Shown: positions 1 through 6,474 of the stretch, in pieces
Layout of the letters: each line of letters opens with the position of its first letter
Numbering within the stretch: the stretch's first letter is position 1
Source: Kiritimatiellia bacterium
GTDB lineage: Bacteria; Verrucomicrobiota; Kiritimatiellia; RFP12; UBA1067
Length of the DNA stretch: 8,879 nt
Assembly (NCBI GenBank): GCA_017508315.1
Contig: JAFVZE010000038.1
Coordinates: 1-8,879, forward strand
Direction of reading: 5' to 3'
Notes under the pieces: model-generated
Told to the model about the DNA's origin: nothing
The model's input: only the letters and a program-made list of their open reading frames with translations
Databases searched by the model: none
Made by a program: the position numbers and the translations under genes

Positions 1-330
1 GGCCATGCAGAGCGCAACCGAAAGCATCTCCTCCATCGTCGGCTCGCGCCCGCTGCGGCGGTAGAGTTCCGGATCGTCTTTCGCCCCTTTCGTCATCCGC
101 GCCCAGTTGTAGCACTGCGGCGCATACCAGATGGGGCCGGGATCGCACGCTGCAAGTTTCGAAACGCGCCCGTAGGGATCGCGCAGCGAGCAACCGGGAT
201 TTTTCGTGACCGGATACGAATCGCCGCCCTGAACATCGGCCGTCGGCAGGAACGGCGCCCGGCGCAGACTCATGCGGTCTTCAAGGTGAAAAAGCGCCGC
301 CGCCGGTCCAGACTCCGTTTCCGGCGGCAT
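1..330 (-). CDS. Partial glycosidase-like protein, apparently lacking its N-terminal part
   Basis: This frame stays open from an ATG at 330 (or GTG at 351) to the window edge, so the 3' end is not seen. The 110 visible residues include DSYPV (about 37-41), GPIWYAPQCYNWARM (about 65-79) and REPTMEEMLSVALCMA (about 95-110). This order resembles the later half of a TIM-barrel-type domain in secreted glycoside-hydrolase-like proteins of the Verrucomicrobiota/Planctomycetota, where a DxYP segment is followed by an 'xxPvWxxxQ' strand and then 'RxPTxEExxxxxxxA'. That match is from memory. In such proteins several hundred residues normally come first, but here the start lies directly before these motifs. 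No good ribosome site precedes the ATG. A secretion signal is encoded just upstream in another frame (281-400), so the gene is probably a 5'-deleted or frameshifted remnant. The fucosidase gene ends 33 bp before that upstream ORF. Confidence 0.5.
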   Translation of the reverse strand, partial: MPPETESGPAAALFHLEDRMSLRRAPFLPTADVQGGDSYPVTKNPGCSLRDPYGRVSKLAACDPGPIWYAPQCYNWARMTKGAKDDPELYRRSGREPTMEEMLSVALCMA

Positions 331-400
331 GTGCCGCAAAAGCGACCGCACCGGCGGCGACGGCCGTGAACAGGGACATGGAATTTGATTTTCTGCTCAT
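281..400 (-). pseudogene. Orphan signal-peptide ORF, out of frame with the glycosidase-like body
   Basis: This 39-codon frame starts at the ATG at 400, behind a GGTGGTGA stretch that could act as a ribosome site. It encodes a basic start (MSRKSN), a hydrophobic alanine-rich core and an AHA-A signal-peptidase-like site, and then ends at TGA (281-283). A secretion signal with no mature protein is unlikely to be a gene in its own right. The downstream glycosidase-like frame is shifted by one base and overlaps it. The simplest reading is that this is the original 5' end of that gene, cut off by a frameshift, probably together with an internal deletion. A sequencing indel alone would explain the frameshift but not the missing N-terminal domain. 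Confidence 0.5.
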
Positions 401-433
401 TTTCACCACCATCCCGCAAATTCTCACCGGGAA

Positions 434-1861
434 TCAGAGCGTTCCGCCTTCCAGACCCTTCGCCGTATCCGTCTCGCCGCAGTCGCCGGTGGCGGCGAGG
501 ATGGTGCGAGCCAGATCCGGCTCGACATAGTAGCGGCGCAGGGAGACCGGACGCAACTCGCCGCCGTGCGCGGTAATCTCAAGCGAGATTTTCGACGGGG
601 AGATCGGCTTTTCAAGAAGTCTCATCCGGCGATAGCCGATCGACCTGCCGGAAAGAATCTCCCTGCCGTCGGCAAGAATCCGCCAGCCGTCGACCTGTTC
701 GCCGTTCGCGAGATCCTCGCGCATCTCCACCATGTTGAACGGCTTGCCGTCTCCGGTCACCTCGTTGACGAAAAGGGCCCTGCACATTTCGCCGAACCCC
801 CTGAGTTCGCGCACATCGTCTTCGGCGAGAACACCGGCCCTGTTCGGAGCGATGCCGATATTCATTATTCCGCCGTTTCCGACCGTCCCTATATAACGCT
901 GCGCGAGATACGCCGCCCTTTTGGTGGTGCCGTTTTCCCGCTCATGGTAGAACCAGCCCTTCCTGAGCGGAAAATCGGCTTCGCACATTCTGAAATGCGT
1001 ACCGTCTTTCGAACCGGTGTTGATCTGCGGCTTGTATGCCGCATTGAGATATTTCCCGTCTTTGAAGCCGACGGTCGCGACAATGGTGGCTCTGGAATCC
1101 GGATCGAGGATCCCCCGTTCGTTCCCCGGCCAGCGGAAGTCGGAATTGTCTTTCTCGCCGGCGAATATCGTAACGCCGGGCTGAAGCCTGCGCACGAAAC
1201 CGAACACGTCGTCAAAGCGGTAGTAGTTCCCCGCGACGCCTATTTTGCGGCGTTCCTTTTTGCCGCCGTACCAGCCGTCTCCGCCGTTCGCCCCGTCGAA
1301 CCACATCTCGAACACTTCGCCGTATCCGCCGCCGAGCAGCTCCTTGATCTGTTCGTGGAAAATCTCGACGTATTTTTCCGTGGCGTAGTGGGCGCTGTTG
1401 CGGTCCCAGGGCGAAACGTACACGCCGAACTTCAGTCCGGCGCGCCGGCACGCCTGCTCCATCTCCTTTACGTAGTCGCCCCTGCCGCCGCGGAAAGGAG
1501 ACTTACGGATGTTGTGGGAGGTGGTCTTGGTAGGCCACAGGCAGAACCCGTCGTGATGTTTGGCGACGACCACGAGCCCCTTCAGTCCGCCGGCTCTGCA
1601 CGCGTTCACAATCTGCCCGGCGTCGAACGCGGACGGATTGAGCATCTGCGGATCCTCGTCTCCGTAGCCCCATTCGCGGTCGGTGTAGGTGTTCAGCCCC
1701 CAATGGACGATGCCGATCACATCCACCCCCTCCGCCAACCTTGCGCGGAGCGCTTCGCCCGGCACCGGACGTCCTCCGCCGTGGGCGCACAACACAGAAA
1801 CCGCGGCAGCGGTGAATGCGACAATCGACTTCAGGTTTTCTTTCAAGATACGCTCCTCCAT
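434..1861 (-). CDS. Secreted alpha-L-fucosidase, GH29 family
   Basis: Predicted to release alpha-linked L-fucose from glycans by the retaining GH29 mechanism. From the ATG at 1861 (475 aa), the family signatures are HWGLNTYTDREWGYG (53-67), the substrate-binding AKHHDGFCLW (100-109), YVSPWDRN (148-155) and EMWFDGA (185-191), with Asp189 at the usual nucleophile position. The acid/base residue cannot be fixed by eye. A hydrophobic segment near residues 13-26 suggests export. The length fits a catalytic domain plus a small C-terminal region. The start is uncertain: TTG at 1846 follows GGAGG (1855-1859) at 8 nt and gives a more typical signal peptide (MKENLKSIVAF...), whereas the ATG at 1861 lacks a good ribosome site and overlaps this one. 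An extended -10 promoter lies just upstream. The broken glycosidase-like gene follows by 33 bp and was probably co-transcribed. Confidence 0.92.
   Translation of the reverse strand: MEERILKENLKSIVAFTAAAVSVLCAHGGGRPVPGEALRARLAEGVDVIGIVHWGLNTYTDREWGYGDEDPQMLNPSAFDAGQIVNACRAGGLKGLVVVAKHHDGFCLWPTKTTSHNIRKSPFRGGRGDYVKEMEQACRRAGLKFGVYVSPWDRNSAHYATEKYVEIFHEQIKELLGGGYGEVFEMWFDGANGGDGWYGGKKERRKIGVAGNYYRFDDVFGFVRRLQPGVTIFAGEKDNSDFRWPGNERGILDPDSRATIVATVGFKDGKYLNAAYKPQINTGSKDGTHFRMCEADFPLRKGWFYHERENGTTKRAAYLAQRYIGTVGNGGIMNIGIAPNRAGVLAEDDVRELRGFGEMCRALFVNEVTGDGKPFNMVEMREDLANGEQVDGWRILADGREILSGRSIGYRRMRLLEKPISPSKISLEITAHGGELRPVSLRRYYVEPDLARTILAATGDCGETDTAKGLEGGTL
1855..1859 (-). promoter_or_regulatory. Shine-Dalgarno site favouring a TTG start for the fucosidase
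   Basis: GGAGG lies within the first codons read from the ATG at 1861 and is 8 nt from an in-frame TTG at 1844-1846. The region before the ATG offers only a weak GAAAGA. The better site therefore favours TTG, giving a 470-residue precursor. Confidence 0.55.
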
Positions 1862-1895
1862 GTCTTTCGTTTTTTCCGATTTTTATCTGTTGCCA

Positions 1896-1904
1896 ATTAT
1901 AGCA
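1896..1904 (-). promoter_or_regulatory. Extended -10 promoter of the fucosidase gene
   Basis: The minus strand reads TGC-TATAAT, a perfect -10 hexamer (1896-1901) with the extended TGn element (1902-1904). The -35 region, about GATTCGG, is weak, which is normal for extended -10 promoters. Transcription would start near 1889, leaving 28 nt to the ATG or about 43 nt to the TTG start. The site lies in the 82-bp gap after the response regulator gene. An 8-bp inverted repeat (CATTCCGA at 1915-1922, TCGGAATG at 1952-1959) flanks the -35 area and could be an operator, though that is speculative. Confidence 0.65.
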
Positions 1905-1943
1905 TTTTATTCACCATTCCGAATCGGTCGTCCGGATGACTTT

Positions 1944-2561
1944 TTACGCCGTCGGAATGTAACCTCGCTGCATGGCGATGGTGACCGCTTCTGCCCGGTC
2001 GGATGCTCCAAGCTTGAAAAACGCCCGCTTGAGATGGATTTTCACGCTGTTCTCGCTGATGCCGAGCCGCTCGCCGATTTCACGGTTGCTGCAACCCTGC
2101 GCGGCGACGGCAATGACCTCCGCCTCCCGAGGCGAAAGCCCCTTCACGCCTTTGCGCGTTTCGTAGATCCTGCGGATTTCATCGGTCATGTAGACATCGC
2201 CGATCACGGCGGAACGTATCGCCGCGGCGATGATCTCCACCGGGCTGTCTTTTATTACATACCCCATCGCGCCTTCTTCGATGGCCCTGAAAACATCCTC
2301 CTCGGTGTCGGAAGTCGTGAGCATCACGACTTTCGCTTTGGGTTCGGCGGCAAGAATATCCTTGAGCGCTTCAATTCCGTTCTTATCCGGCATGCGGACA
2401 TCCAAAAGCGTCACATCGGGCTTCACCGAAAGCACGAAATCCGCCGCTCCCTCGCCCCCGGCGAATTCGCCGGCGAACTCCATCTCGCCGACCGCCTCAA
2501 GGAGATACTTAAGCCCCGCCCTTACAACCATATGATCGTCAATGACCGCGACTCTTGTCAT
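1944..2561 (-). CDS. NarL/FixJ-family response regulator
   Basis: A 205-aa DNA-binding partner of the adjacent histidine kinase. The N-terminal receiver domain (about 1-120) has the acidic pair Asp8-Asp9, the phosphoacceptor Asp54 in TLLDVRMPDKNG, Thr82/Thr83 and the conserved Lys104 in YVIKD. The C-terminal LuxR-type helix-turn-helix (about 140-200) reads LSPREAEVIAVAAQG, then SNREIGERLGISENSVKIH, then LGASDRAEAV, a complete GerE-type domain. The start is supported by GGAGGTG about 5 nt before the ATG. The gene overlaps the 3' end of the kinase gene by 23 bp, so the two are translationally linked. Its targets are unknown; the promoters at 1896-1904 and 3958-3966 are nearby candidates only. 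Confidence 0.95.
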   Translation of the reverse strand: MTRVAVIDDHMVVRAGLKYLLEAVGEMEFAGEFAGGEGAADFVLSVKPDVTLLDVRMPDKNGIEALKDILAAEPKAKVVMLTTSDTEEDVFRAIEEGAMGYVIKDSPVEIIAAAIRSAVIGDVYMTDEIRRIYETRKGVKGLSPREAEVIAVAAQGCSNREIGERLGISENSVKIHLKRAFFKLGASDRAEAVTIAMQRGYIPTA

Positions 2562-3951
2562 TTTTCACCTCCAGCTCAAGAACCGTCCAGCCGTTGCGGA
2601 CGGAAAACGAAACGCTCGCCCCTATGCGCCGCGCGCGCTGACGCATTCCCTCGACGCCGAAATGCCCCTGCGCCGGTCCCGGCACCGCCGCCGGATCGAA
2701 CGCCGCGCCGTCGTTCGCGACACGCAGACGCCATCCGGCATCCGTCGGCTCGCCGGCGATGGCGATTTTCTTCGCGCCGCCGTGCTTGACGGCATTGCCG
2801 ATCGCCTCGCGGACAATGAGCGAAAGATCGCGCATGGAGCTCGCGTCCATACTCTCGGGCAGCCCGTCGAGCTTGGTGTCAACGCGGTAGATACCCTTGC
2901 GGTTTTCGCTCTTGGCCATTTCGCGCAGCATTTCCGCCGGCGAAAGCCGCATCATATCGTCGTTCATGAGTCCCCAGACGATATCCCGCATTTCGCGTTT
3001 GGCGCGGGCGAGAACATCCTGCGCCTCTTTGAGCCTGCCGAGCCGGACCAGCATCACCGCGCCGGCCAGATGCTGTTCGATGGTGTCGTGCAGATCGTCG
3101 GCCATGCGTTTGCGTTCGGCCATCACCGTGCTGGCGCGGAAGTTGCGGCGCCGCTGTCGGAAGACGACCACGGCAAAAGCCACCAGCCCGAGCGCAAGCA
3201 GCACGACGAGCGCGCCGGCGGCGAGCATCACGCGACGGTCGCGTTTCGCCGCAAGATAACTCAGATCCGGCATCAGCACAACGTCCGCGGAATCGGAGAC
3301 GTTTATCTTCACCCCCATCACATAACGGCTGTCGGTGAAGAGCGTCGACTGGTCGAGCATGAGTTCGGCGACCCCCCGGACCTTCACCTTGGGATGGGTG
3401 CTGTCGCAATCGGAAAGAAAACCCGGAAGTCCGGAAACGAACACGTTCACCGGCACACCGCCCACGTCCATGGCGAAACCGCGGCTGGTAAGACCGATCG
3501 CGCGGCCGGAAACCTCCACGCGCAACCAGTTGACGCCGCCATTTTCATCGCCGGCGAAAACGAGATCGTCCTCATCCGCGCTTCTGGCCGCCGGCAGCTC
3601 GTCGGTATCGATCTTCCTCCATTTCTTCGCGGCGAAAACGACGCGTCCGCCTTCAAGCGACGGAGAACCTTCGACTTCGACGACATCGCCGGCCGCGGGA
3701 AAACGCTCCGCGGCAGAATCGTCGACGACGATCTTGAAACCGTCGTCATCCTGCTGGATGTAGAACGAATCATCGCCGGAAAACGTGACGGTACCGGTCA
3801 CCGTACCGACGGAATTCGTGGCGTTGAGCGCCGTGCGGATGCGCTCCTCAAGCGCGCAGCGCGCCTCGCGGGAATAATCCCCGAGCGTCATCGTGCGCTC
3901 GGCGAACGCCGGCAGACACAGGAAAAAGACCGCAAGCCATGCAGATTTCAT
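2539..3951 (-). CDS. Sensor histidine kinase (HisKA_3 type) with tandem OB-like periplasmic domains
   Basis: A 470-aa inner-membrane kinase that should phosphorylate the overlapping NarL-type regulator. Residues 1-17 form a signal peptide (MKSAWLAVFFLCLPAFA). Residues about 45-115 (VTGTVTF, FYIQQDDDGFKIVV, AAGDVVEVEG) resemble an OB fold, and 140-225 looks like a second one. This arrangement is, from memory, frequent in verrucomicrobial sensor kinases. A single membrane helix spans about 241-264. The HisKA_3 domain carries ERKRMADDLHDTIEQHL with His288 as phosphoacceptor. The HATPase domain has an N box at REAIGNAVKHGGAKK (Asn386) and a G box around GHFGVEGMRQRARRIGA (429-445). The ATG is well defined because an in-frame TGA lies 12 bases upstream (3964-3966) and the signal peptide needs this start. 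There is no Shine-Dalgarno site, and a -10 element ends 6 nt before the ATG, implying a leaderless mRNA. The ligand is unknown; the sensor region has several acidic clusters. Confidence 0.93.
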   Translation of the reverse strand: MKSAWLAVFFLCLPAFAERTMTLGDYSREARCALEERIRTALNATNSVGTVTGTVTFSGDDSFYIQQDDDGFKIVVDDSAAERFPAAGDVVEVEGSPSLEGGRVVFAAKKWRKIDTDELPAARSADEDDLVFAGDENGGVNWLRVEVSGRAIGLTSRGFAMDVGGVPVNVFVSGLPGFLSDCDSTHPKVKVRGVAELMLDQSTLFTDSRYVMGVKINVSDSADVVLMPDLSYLAAKRDRRVMLAAGALVVLLALGLVAFAVVVFRQRRRNFRASTVMAERKRMADDLHDTIEQHLAGAVMLVRLGRLKEAQDVLARAKREMRDIVWGLMNDDMMRLSPAEMLREMAKSENRKGIYRVDTKLDGLPESMDASSMRDLSLIVREAIGNAVKHGGAKKIAIAGEPTDAGWRLRVANDGAAFDPAAVPGPAQGHFGVEGMRQRARRIGASVSFSVRNGWTVLELEVKNDKSRGH

Positions 3952-3957
3952 ACGCCA

Positions 3958-3966
3958 ATTATATCA
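3958..3966 (-). promoter_or_regulatory. Extended -10 promoter abutting the histidine kinase start
   Basis: The minus strand reads TGA-TATAAT-TGGCGT-ATG. The hexamer (3958-3963) is perfect and has an extended TGn (3964-3966). With the standard spacing of six bases after the hexamer, position +1 is the A of the kinase ATG at 3951. The -35 region is poor. A short GGAAATTCC palindrome sits just upstream in the spacer and could be a regulator site. The promoter lies in the 33-bp gap after the DUF21-only gene, so the kinase/regulator pair can be expressed separately from the upstream genes. Confidence 0.65.
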
Positions 3967-3984
3967 AAATCGGGAATTTCCGGT

Positions 3985-4626
3985 TCAGCCTTCGTCGAGA
4001 ACGCTCAGCAGAGATTCCGGAGTGACTTCGATCCTTTTGGATCGAAGAACCATCATTCTGCCGATCATCGCGCTTTCGAAATCGGAAAGCTTCACTCCGT
4101 CTTTCCGGTCTTCAAGTATCTTCAAAACCGCCTCCGGCGTCACCTTTGCCGTCGCCTCCCGCTTAGGCAGAACAATATTCAGCACGCCGAAGACCACCGA
4201 CACCACCGGAGAGAAAACCCGCTCGAAGACTTTCCATACCGGCGCAAGCCTCAGGATGCGCCGCAGCGGTCTGGCGGAACAAAGCAGTTTCGGGAAAAAC
4301 TCGCCTGCGAAAAGCACGATCGTCGCCGCCACGACCCCCCAAAGCGCCTGCAGGTTCTGGGAATCGGGGAACACCACGGCCGAAAGCGCCGCCGAAGACG
4401 ACGAATACATCACATTGGCGAGATTGTTGCCGACGAGCAGAGCGACCGTGGTTCTGCCCATGTCGGATATCGCCGAATAGACGATTTTCGCCCGCACCCC
4501 ACCTTCGCGCACGAGATGGAGTATCCGTCCTCGGCTCACGGAAAGAAAGCCGGTTTCAGCACCGGAGCAGAAAGCCGATGCAGCCAGAGAAAAGAGAAAC
4601 GCAAAGACGAGCAAGACCACGCTCAT
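3985..4626 (-). CDS. DUF21-only (CNNM/CorC N-terminal) membrane protein
   Basis: A 213-aa paralogue of the upstream gene that has the DUF21 transmembrane domain but not the cytosolic part. Family marks are SGAETGFLSVSR (21-32), ALLVGNNLANV (62-72) and AGEFFPKLL (107-115), matching SGSETVLFSLT, TLLVGNTIVNF and FGEITPKQI in its neighbour. Hydrophobic segments lie near 1-20, 59-80, 94-112 and 135-153. After the last one there are only about 55 residues ending in SVLDEG. The usual CBS pair and CorC_HlyC domain are absent, so it is about half the length of a normal family member. The frame is intact, with GGAGG 8 nt before the ATG and a 4-base ATGA overlap with the upstream stop. This suggests a functional short partner, perhaps a heterodimer subunit, instead of a decayed gene. 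Full-length relatives act in Mg2+/Co2+ transport or resistance. Confidence 0.85.
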   Translation of the reverse strand: MSVVLLVFAFLFSLAASAFCSGAETGFLSVSRGRILHLVREGGVRAKIVYSAISDMGRTTVALLVGNNLANVMYSSSSAALSAVVFPDSQNLQALWGVVAATIVLFAGEFFPKLLCSARPLRRILRLAPVWKVFERVFSPVVSVVFGVLNIVLPKREATAKVTPEAVLKILEDRKDGVKLSDFESAMIGRMMVLRSKRIEVTPESLLSVLDEG

Positions 4627-5888
4627 GCGTCATCCTCCGTCTTTTCCGCCTCTTCGTCCGTATCGGCGATTATCTCCATGTCGGAATCAGCCTCGGGATA
4701 ATCGATGACCTCCAGCAGCACCGACACCACCCGGCGGCGGCGGCGCTTGAGGATCGTCGCCCGGCAACCGTCCGCCTCCACCTGCTGTCCGACGTGCGGC
4801 AACCGTTCCGCGTGAAAAGCGACCCAGCCGGAAAGCCGGTCGGCGTCGCCGGCGTCAAGCTCGATCCCGAGCTCGCGGTTAATCTCGTCGAGATTGGCCC
4901 TGGCGTCGATTTCCCAGACGTCCTTGCCCTTGCGCACTATCGCAGGATCGTCGTTCGGGCAGGCGAACACCTCGGGCCCGAAGATAATCTCCAGAATGTC
5001 GTTCGGGGAAATCACTCCCGCGGTTCCGCCGTACTCGTCGAGGACGACGGCGAGTTTTTTGCCGCTTTTGCGGAAAGTCACCAGCAGATCGTCGAGCGTC
5101 ACCGTTTCCGGCACAAAAAGCGCGTCTTCCGTCTTCCCCGTAGCGCGGTCGTACAGCCCGTCCACGGCGTCGGGGGTACGCCTTATGACCGGCAGATAGC
5201 GGTGGCGGCATTGAGACAGCGCCCTCCCGCGTTCCGCTTCGTCAAGATCGAGATCATACGCCTCCATATCCACCCGCGGGGTCATTTCATCGTTGGCATG
5301 AAGTTCAGAAAGCCGCAGCACGCCTTCGACCATATCCGCGTCACGCTGCGAAAACTCTCCGCGTTCGGTAGCCGCGTCAAGCACCGATATGAGTTCCGAG
5401 TCCGACAATGCCCGGCGCTCGCGCTCCATCGCCCCGGAAAACGCCCGGGAGACCGAACGCAGCACGAGATTACACGGAGCAAGCACGGCCCGCCAGAAAA
5501 GCAGAAGCCGTGCGCAGACGGGAGCGAGTTTTTCCGTGCGCCGAAGCGCGATCTGCTTCGGAGTTATCTCCCCGAACACCAGAAGCGCCACCGTCATCAC
5601 GGGAATGGCGAAAAATCCTCCGCGCCCGGGAAAACACGATTCGAAAATCCGGTAGCCGATCGTGGCGATCAGGAAATTCACGATCGTGTTTCCCACCAGC
5701 AAAGTGGAAAGCAGCAGCGCCGAATCCTCGAGGCAGCGGGAAATGCGCGCGTCGGCTTCGCCGTCGCGCTCGCGTATGCGGCTACGCTGGGCAGAGGTGA
5801 GCGAAAAAAGGACCGTTTCCGAGCCGGAGAAAAAAGCGGAAAGCAGAAACAACGCTCCGAGAACCGACAGCATCACGATCTCGCTCAT
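4623..5888 (-). CDS. HlyC/CorC (CNNM) family protein: DUF21, CBS pair, CorC_HlyC
   Basis: A 421-aa inner-membrane protein of the family linked to Mg2+/Co2+ efflux or homeostasis, older annotations of which read 'hemolysin'. The DUF21 domain (about 1-150) has SGSETVLFSLT (21-31), TLLVGNTIVNF (62-72) and FGEITPKQI (105-113). The linker motif EMTPRVDM (201-208) opens the CBS pair (about 200-310), which includes LDEYGGTAGVIS (283-294). A CorC_HlyC domain follows (about 318-396), and the tail is strongly acidic. The start at 5888 is chosen because it follows GGAGGAGGG and overlaps the upstream stop in an ATGA. The frame also runs 25 codons further upstream to an ATG at 5963, but that stretch overlaps the 3D-domain gene and does not look like membrane protein. 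The protein is translationally coupled to its neighbours on both sides. Confidence 0.93.
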   Translation of the reverse strand: MSEIVMLSVLGALFLLSAFFSGSETVLFSLTSAQRSRIRERDGEADARISRCLEDSALLLSTLLVGNTIVNFLIATIGYRIFESCFPGRGGFFAIPVMTVALLVFGEITPKQIALRRTEKLAPVCARLLLFWRAVLAPCNLVLRSVSRAFSGAMERERRALSDSELISVLDAATERGEFSQRDADMVEGVLRLSELHANDEMTPRVDMEAYDLDLDEAERGRALSQCRHRYLPVIRRTPDAVDGLYDRATGKTEDALFVPETVTLDDLLVTFRKSGKKLAVVLDEYGGTAGVISPNDILEIIFGPEVFACPNDDPAIVRKGKDVWEIDARANLDEINRELGIELDAGDADRLSGWVAFHAERLPHVGQQVEADGCRATILKRRRRRVVSVLLEVIDYPEADSDMEIIADTDEEAEKTEDDA

Positions 5889-6388
5889 CCCTCCTCCTTC
5901 GCCCGTACGACCTTGAGCCAGCGCGTACCCCATTTCAACGCCTGTTCGTGCGAGGAAAACCAAATGTCGATATGACGTCCCTTTATGGCCCCGCCGACAT
6001 CCTCAACCCGCCCGGTGCCGTAACCGGGGATGTCGAGTCTGGAACCGAATTTGAAAATTCTGGGGTCCGCCGCCACGGTACCGTGCTTCGCGACGGTTCC
6101 GCTGGCGGTAACTCCCACCTGTTTCGGTTTGCCTTTGTTCGGCCCGTAATCGTAAACCGGCCTCCCGAAACCGAACCAGCTTTTCTTCCAGCCGCAGCAT
6201 TTCTCGCAGTTGCAGTATCCGGTGACCAGCACCAGCGAAGGATCCTTCGGCACAGGGGATTTTTTGGCGGCAACGCGTTTTTTCTCCGCGGGAGCATTGA
6301 AAAGGCACACTGCGCAACCGAAAACGACGAGCGCCGCCAAAATCAGTGCGCGCCTTCTGAAATTTCTCCTGCTTGAAATTCTTATCAT
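5885..6388 (-). CDS. Membrane-anchored 3D-domain protein (possible peptidoglycan lytic enzyme)
   Basis: A 167-aa envelope protein. A basic N-terminus (RRNFRRR) and a hydrophobic stretch (14-30) form an anchor or signal sequence, followed by a Lys-rich linker (35-48). The rest matches the 3D domain, named for three aspartates: TASGTVAKHGTVAADP (94-109), FGSRLDIPGYG (114-124), VEDVGGAIKG (128-137) and HIDIWF (139-144). Asp108, Asp130 and Asp141 fit the conserved positions. The domain adopts the double-psi barrel of MltA-type lytic transglycosylases, so a role in cell-wall cleavage is likely but unproven. TGYCNCEKCCGW (56-67) holds four cysteines (59, 61, 64, 65), which may bind metal or form disulfides. 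The ATG lies only 9 nt after the CCA of tRNA-Arg and lacks a clear ribosome site. The next gene overlaps by an ATGA. Confidence 0.87.
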   Translation of the reverse strand: MIRISSRRNFRRRALILAALVVFGCAVCLFNAPAEKKRVAAKKSPVPKDPSLVLVTGYCNCEKCCGWKKSWFGFGRPVYDYGPNKGKPKQVGVTASGTVAKHGTVAADPRIFKFGSRLDIPGYGTGRVEDVGGAIKGRHIDIWFSSHEQALKWGTRWLKVVRAKEEG

Positions 6389-6397
6389 CCGCTTTTC

Positions 6398-6474
6398 TGG
6401 TGGGGCTGCCGGGGATCGAACCCGGAACCTACGGTTTAGGAAACCGTCGCTCTGTCCAATTGAGCTACAACCCC
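6398..6474 (-). tRNA. tRNA-Arg (anticodon CCT)
   Basis: A complete cloverleaf: acceptor GGGGTTG paired with CAGCCCC (one G-U), D stem GCTC/GAGC, anticodon stem ACGGT/ACCGT with loop TTCCTAA (anticodon CCT, reading AGG), T stem CCGGG/CCCGG with loop TTCGATC, and discriminator A. The CCA end is encoded at 6398-6400. It is preceded by a strong promoter and a hairpin leader, and the 3D-domain gene starts 9 nt after the CCA, so the two are probably on one transcript. Confidence 0.95.

Noticed and set aside
566..1939. A 457-codon plus-strand open frame opposite the fucosidase
   Set aside because: Shadow of a clear GH29 gene; no motifs, no ribosome site and composition typical of antisense reading.
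1915..1959. Inverted repeat CATTCCGA/TCGGAATG as a terminator of the regulator gene
   Set aside because: The loop is about 29 nt, no T run follows and one arm lies in the coding sequence. It is kept only as a possible operator in the promoter entry.
2542..4701. A 719-codon open frame on the plus strand
   Set aside because: It lies fully antisense to the kinase and DUF21 genes, which have strong family motifs. The predicted protein is rich in His and Arg without recognisable domains, as expected for a shadow frame in GC-rich DNA.
5889..5963. A 25-codon N-terminal extension of the CNNM/CorC protein
   Set aside because: It overlaps the 3D-domain gene; the downstream ATG has a better ribosome site, an ATGA overlap and starts the first membrane segment.
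4578..5975. A 465-codon plus-strand open frame opposite the CNNM/CorC gene
   Set aside because: Antisense shadow of a gene with full DUF21, CBS and CorC motifs.
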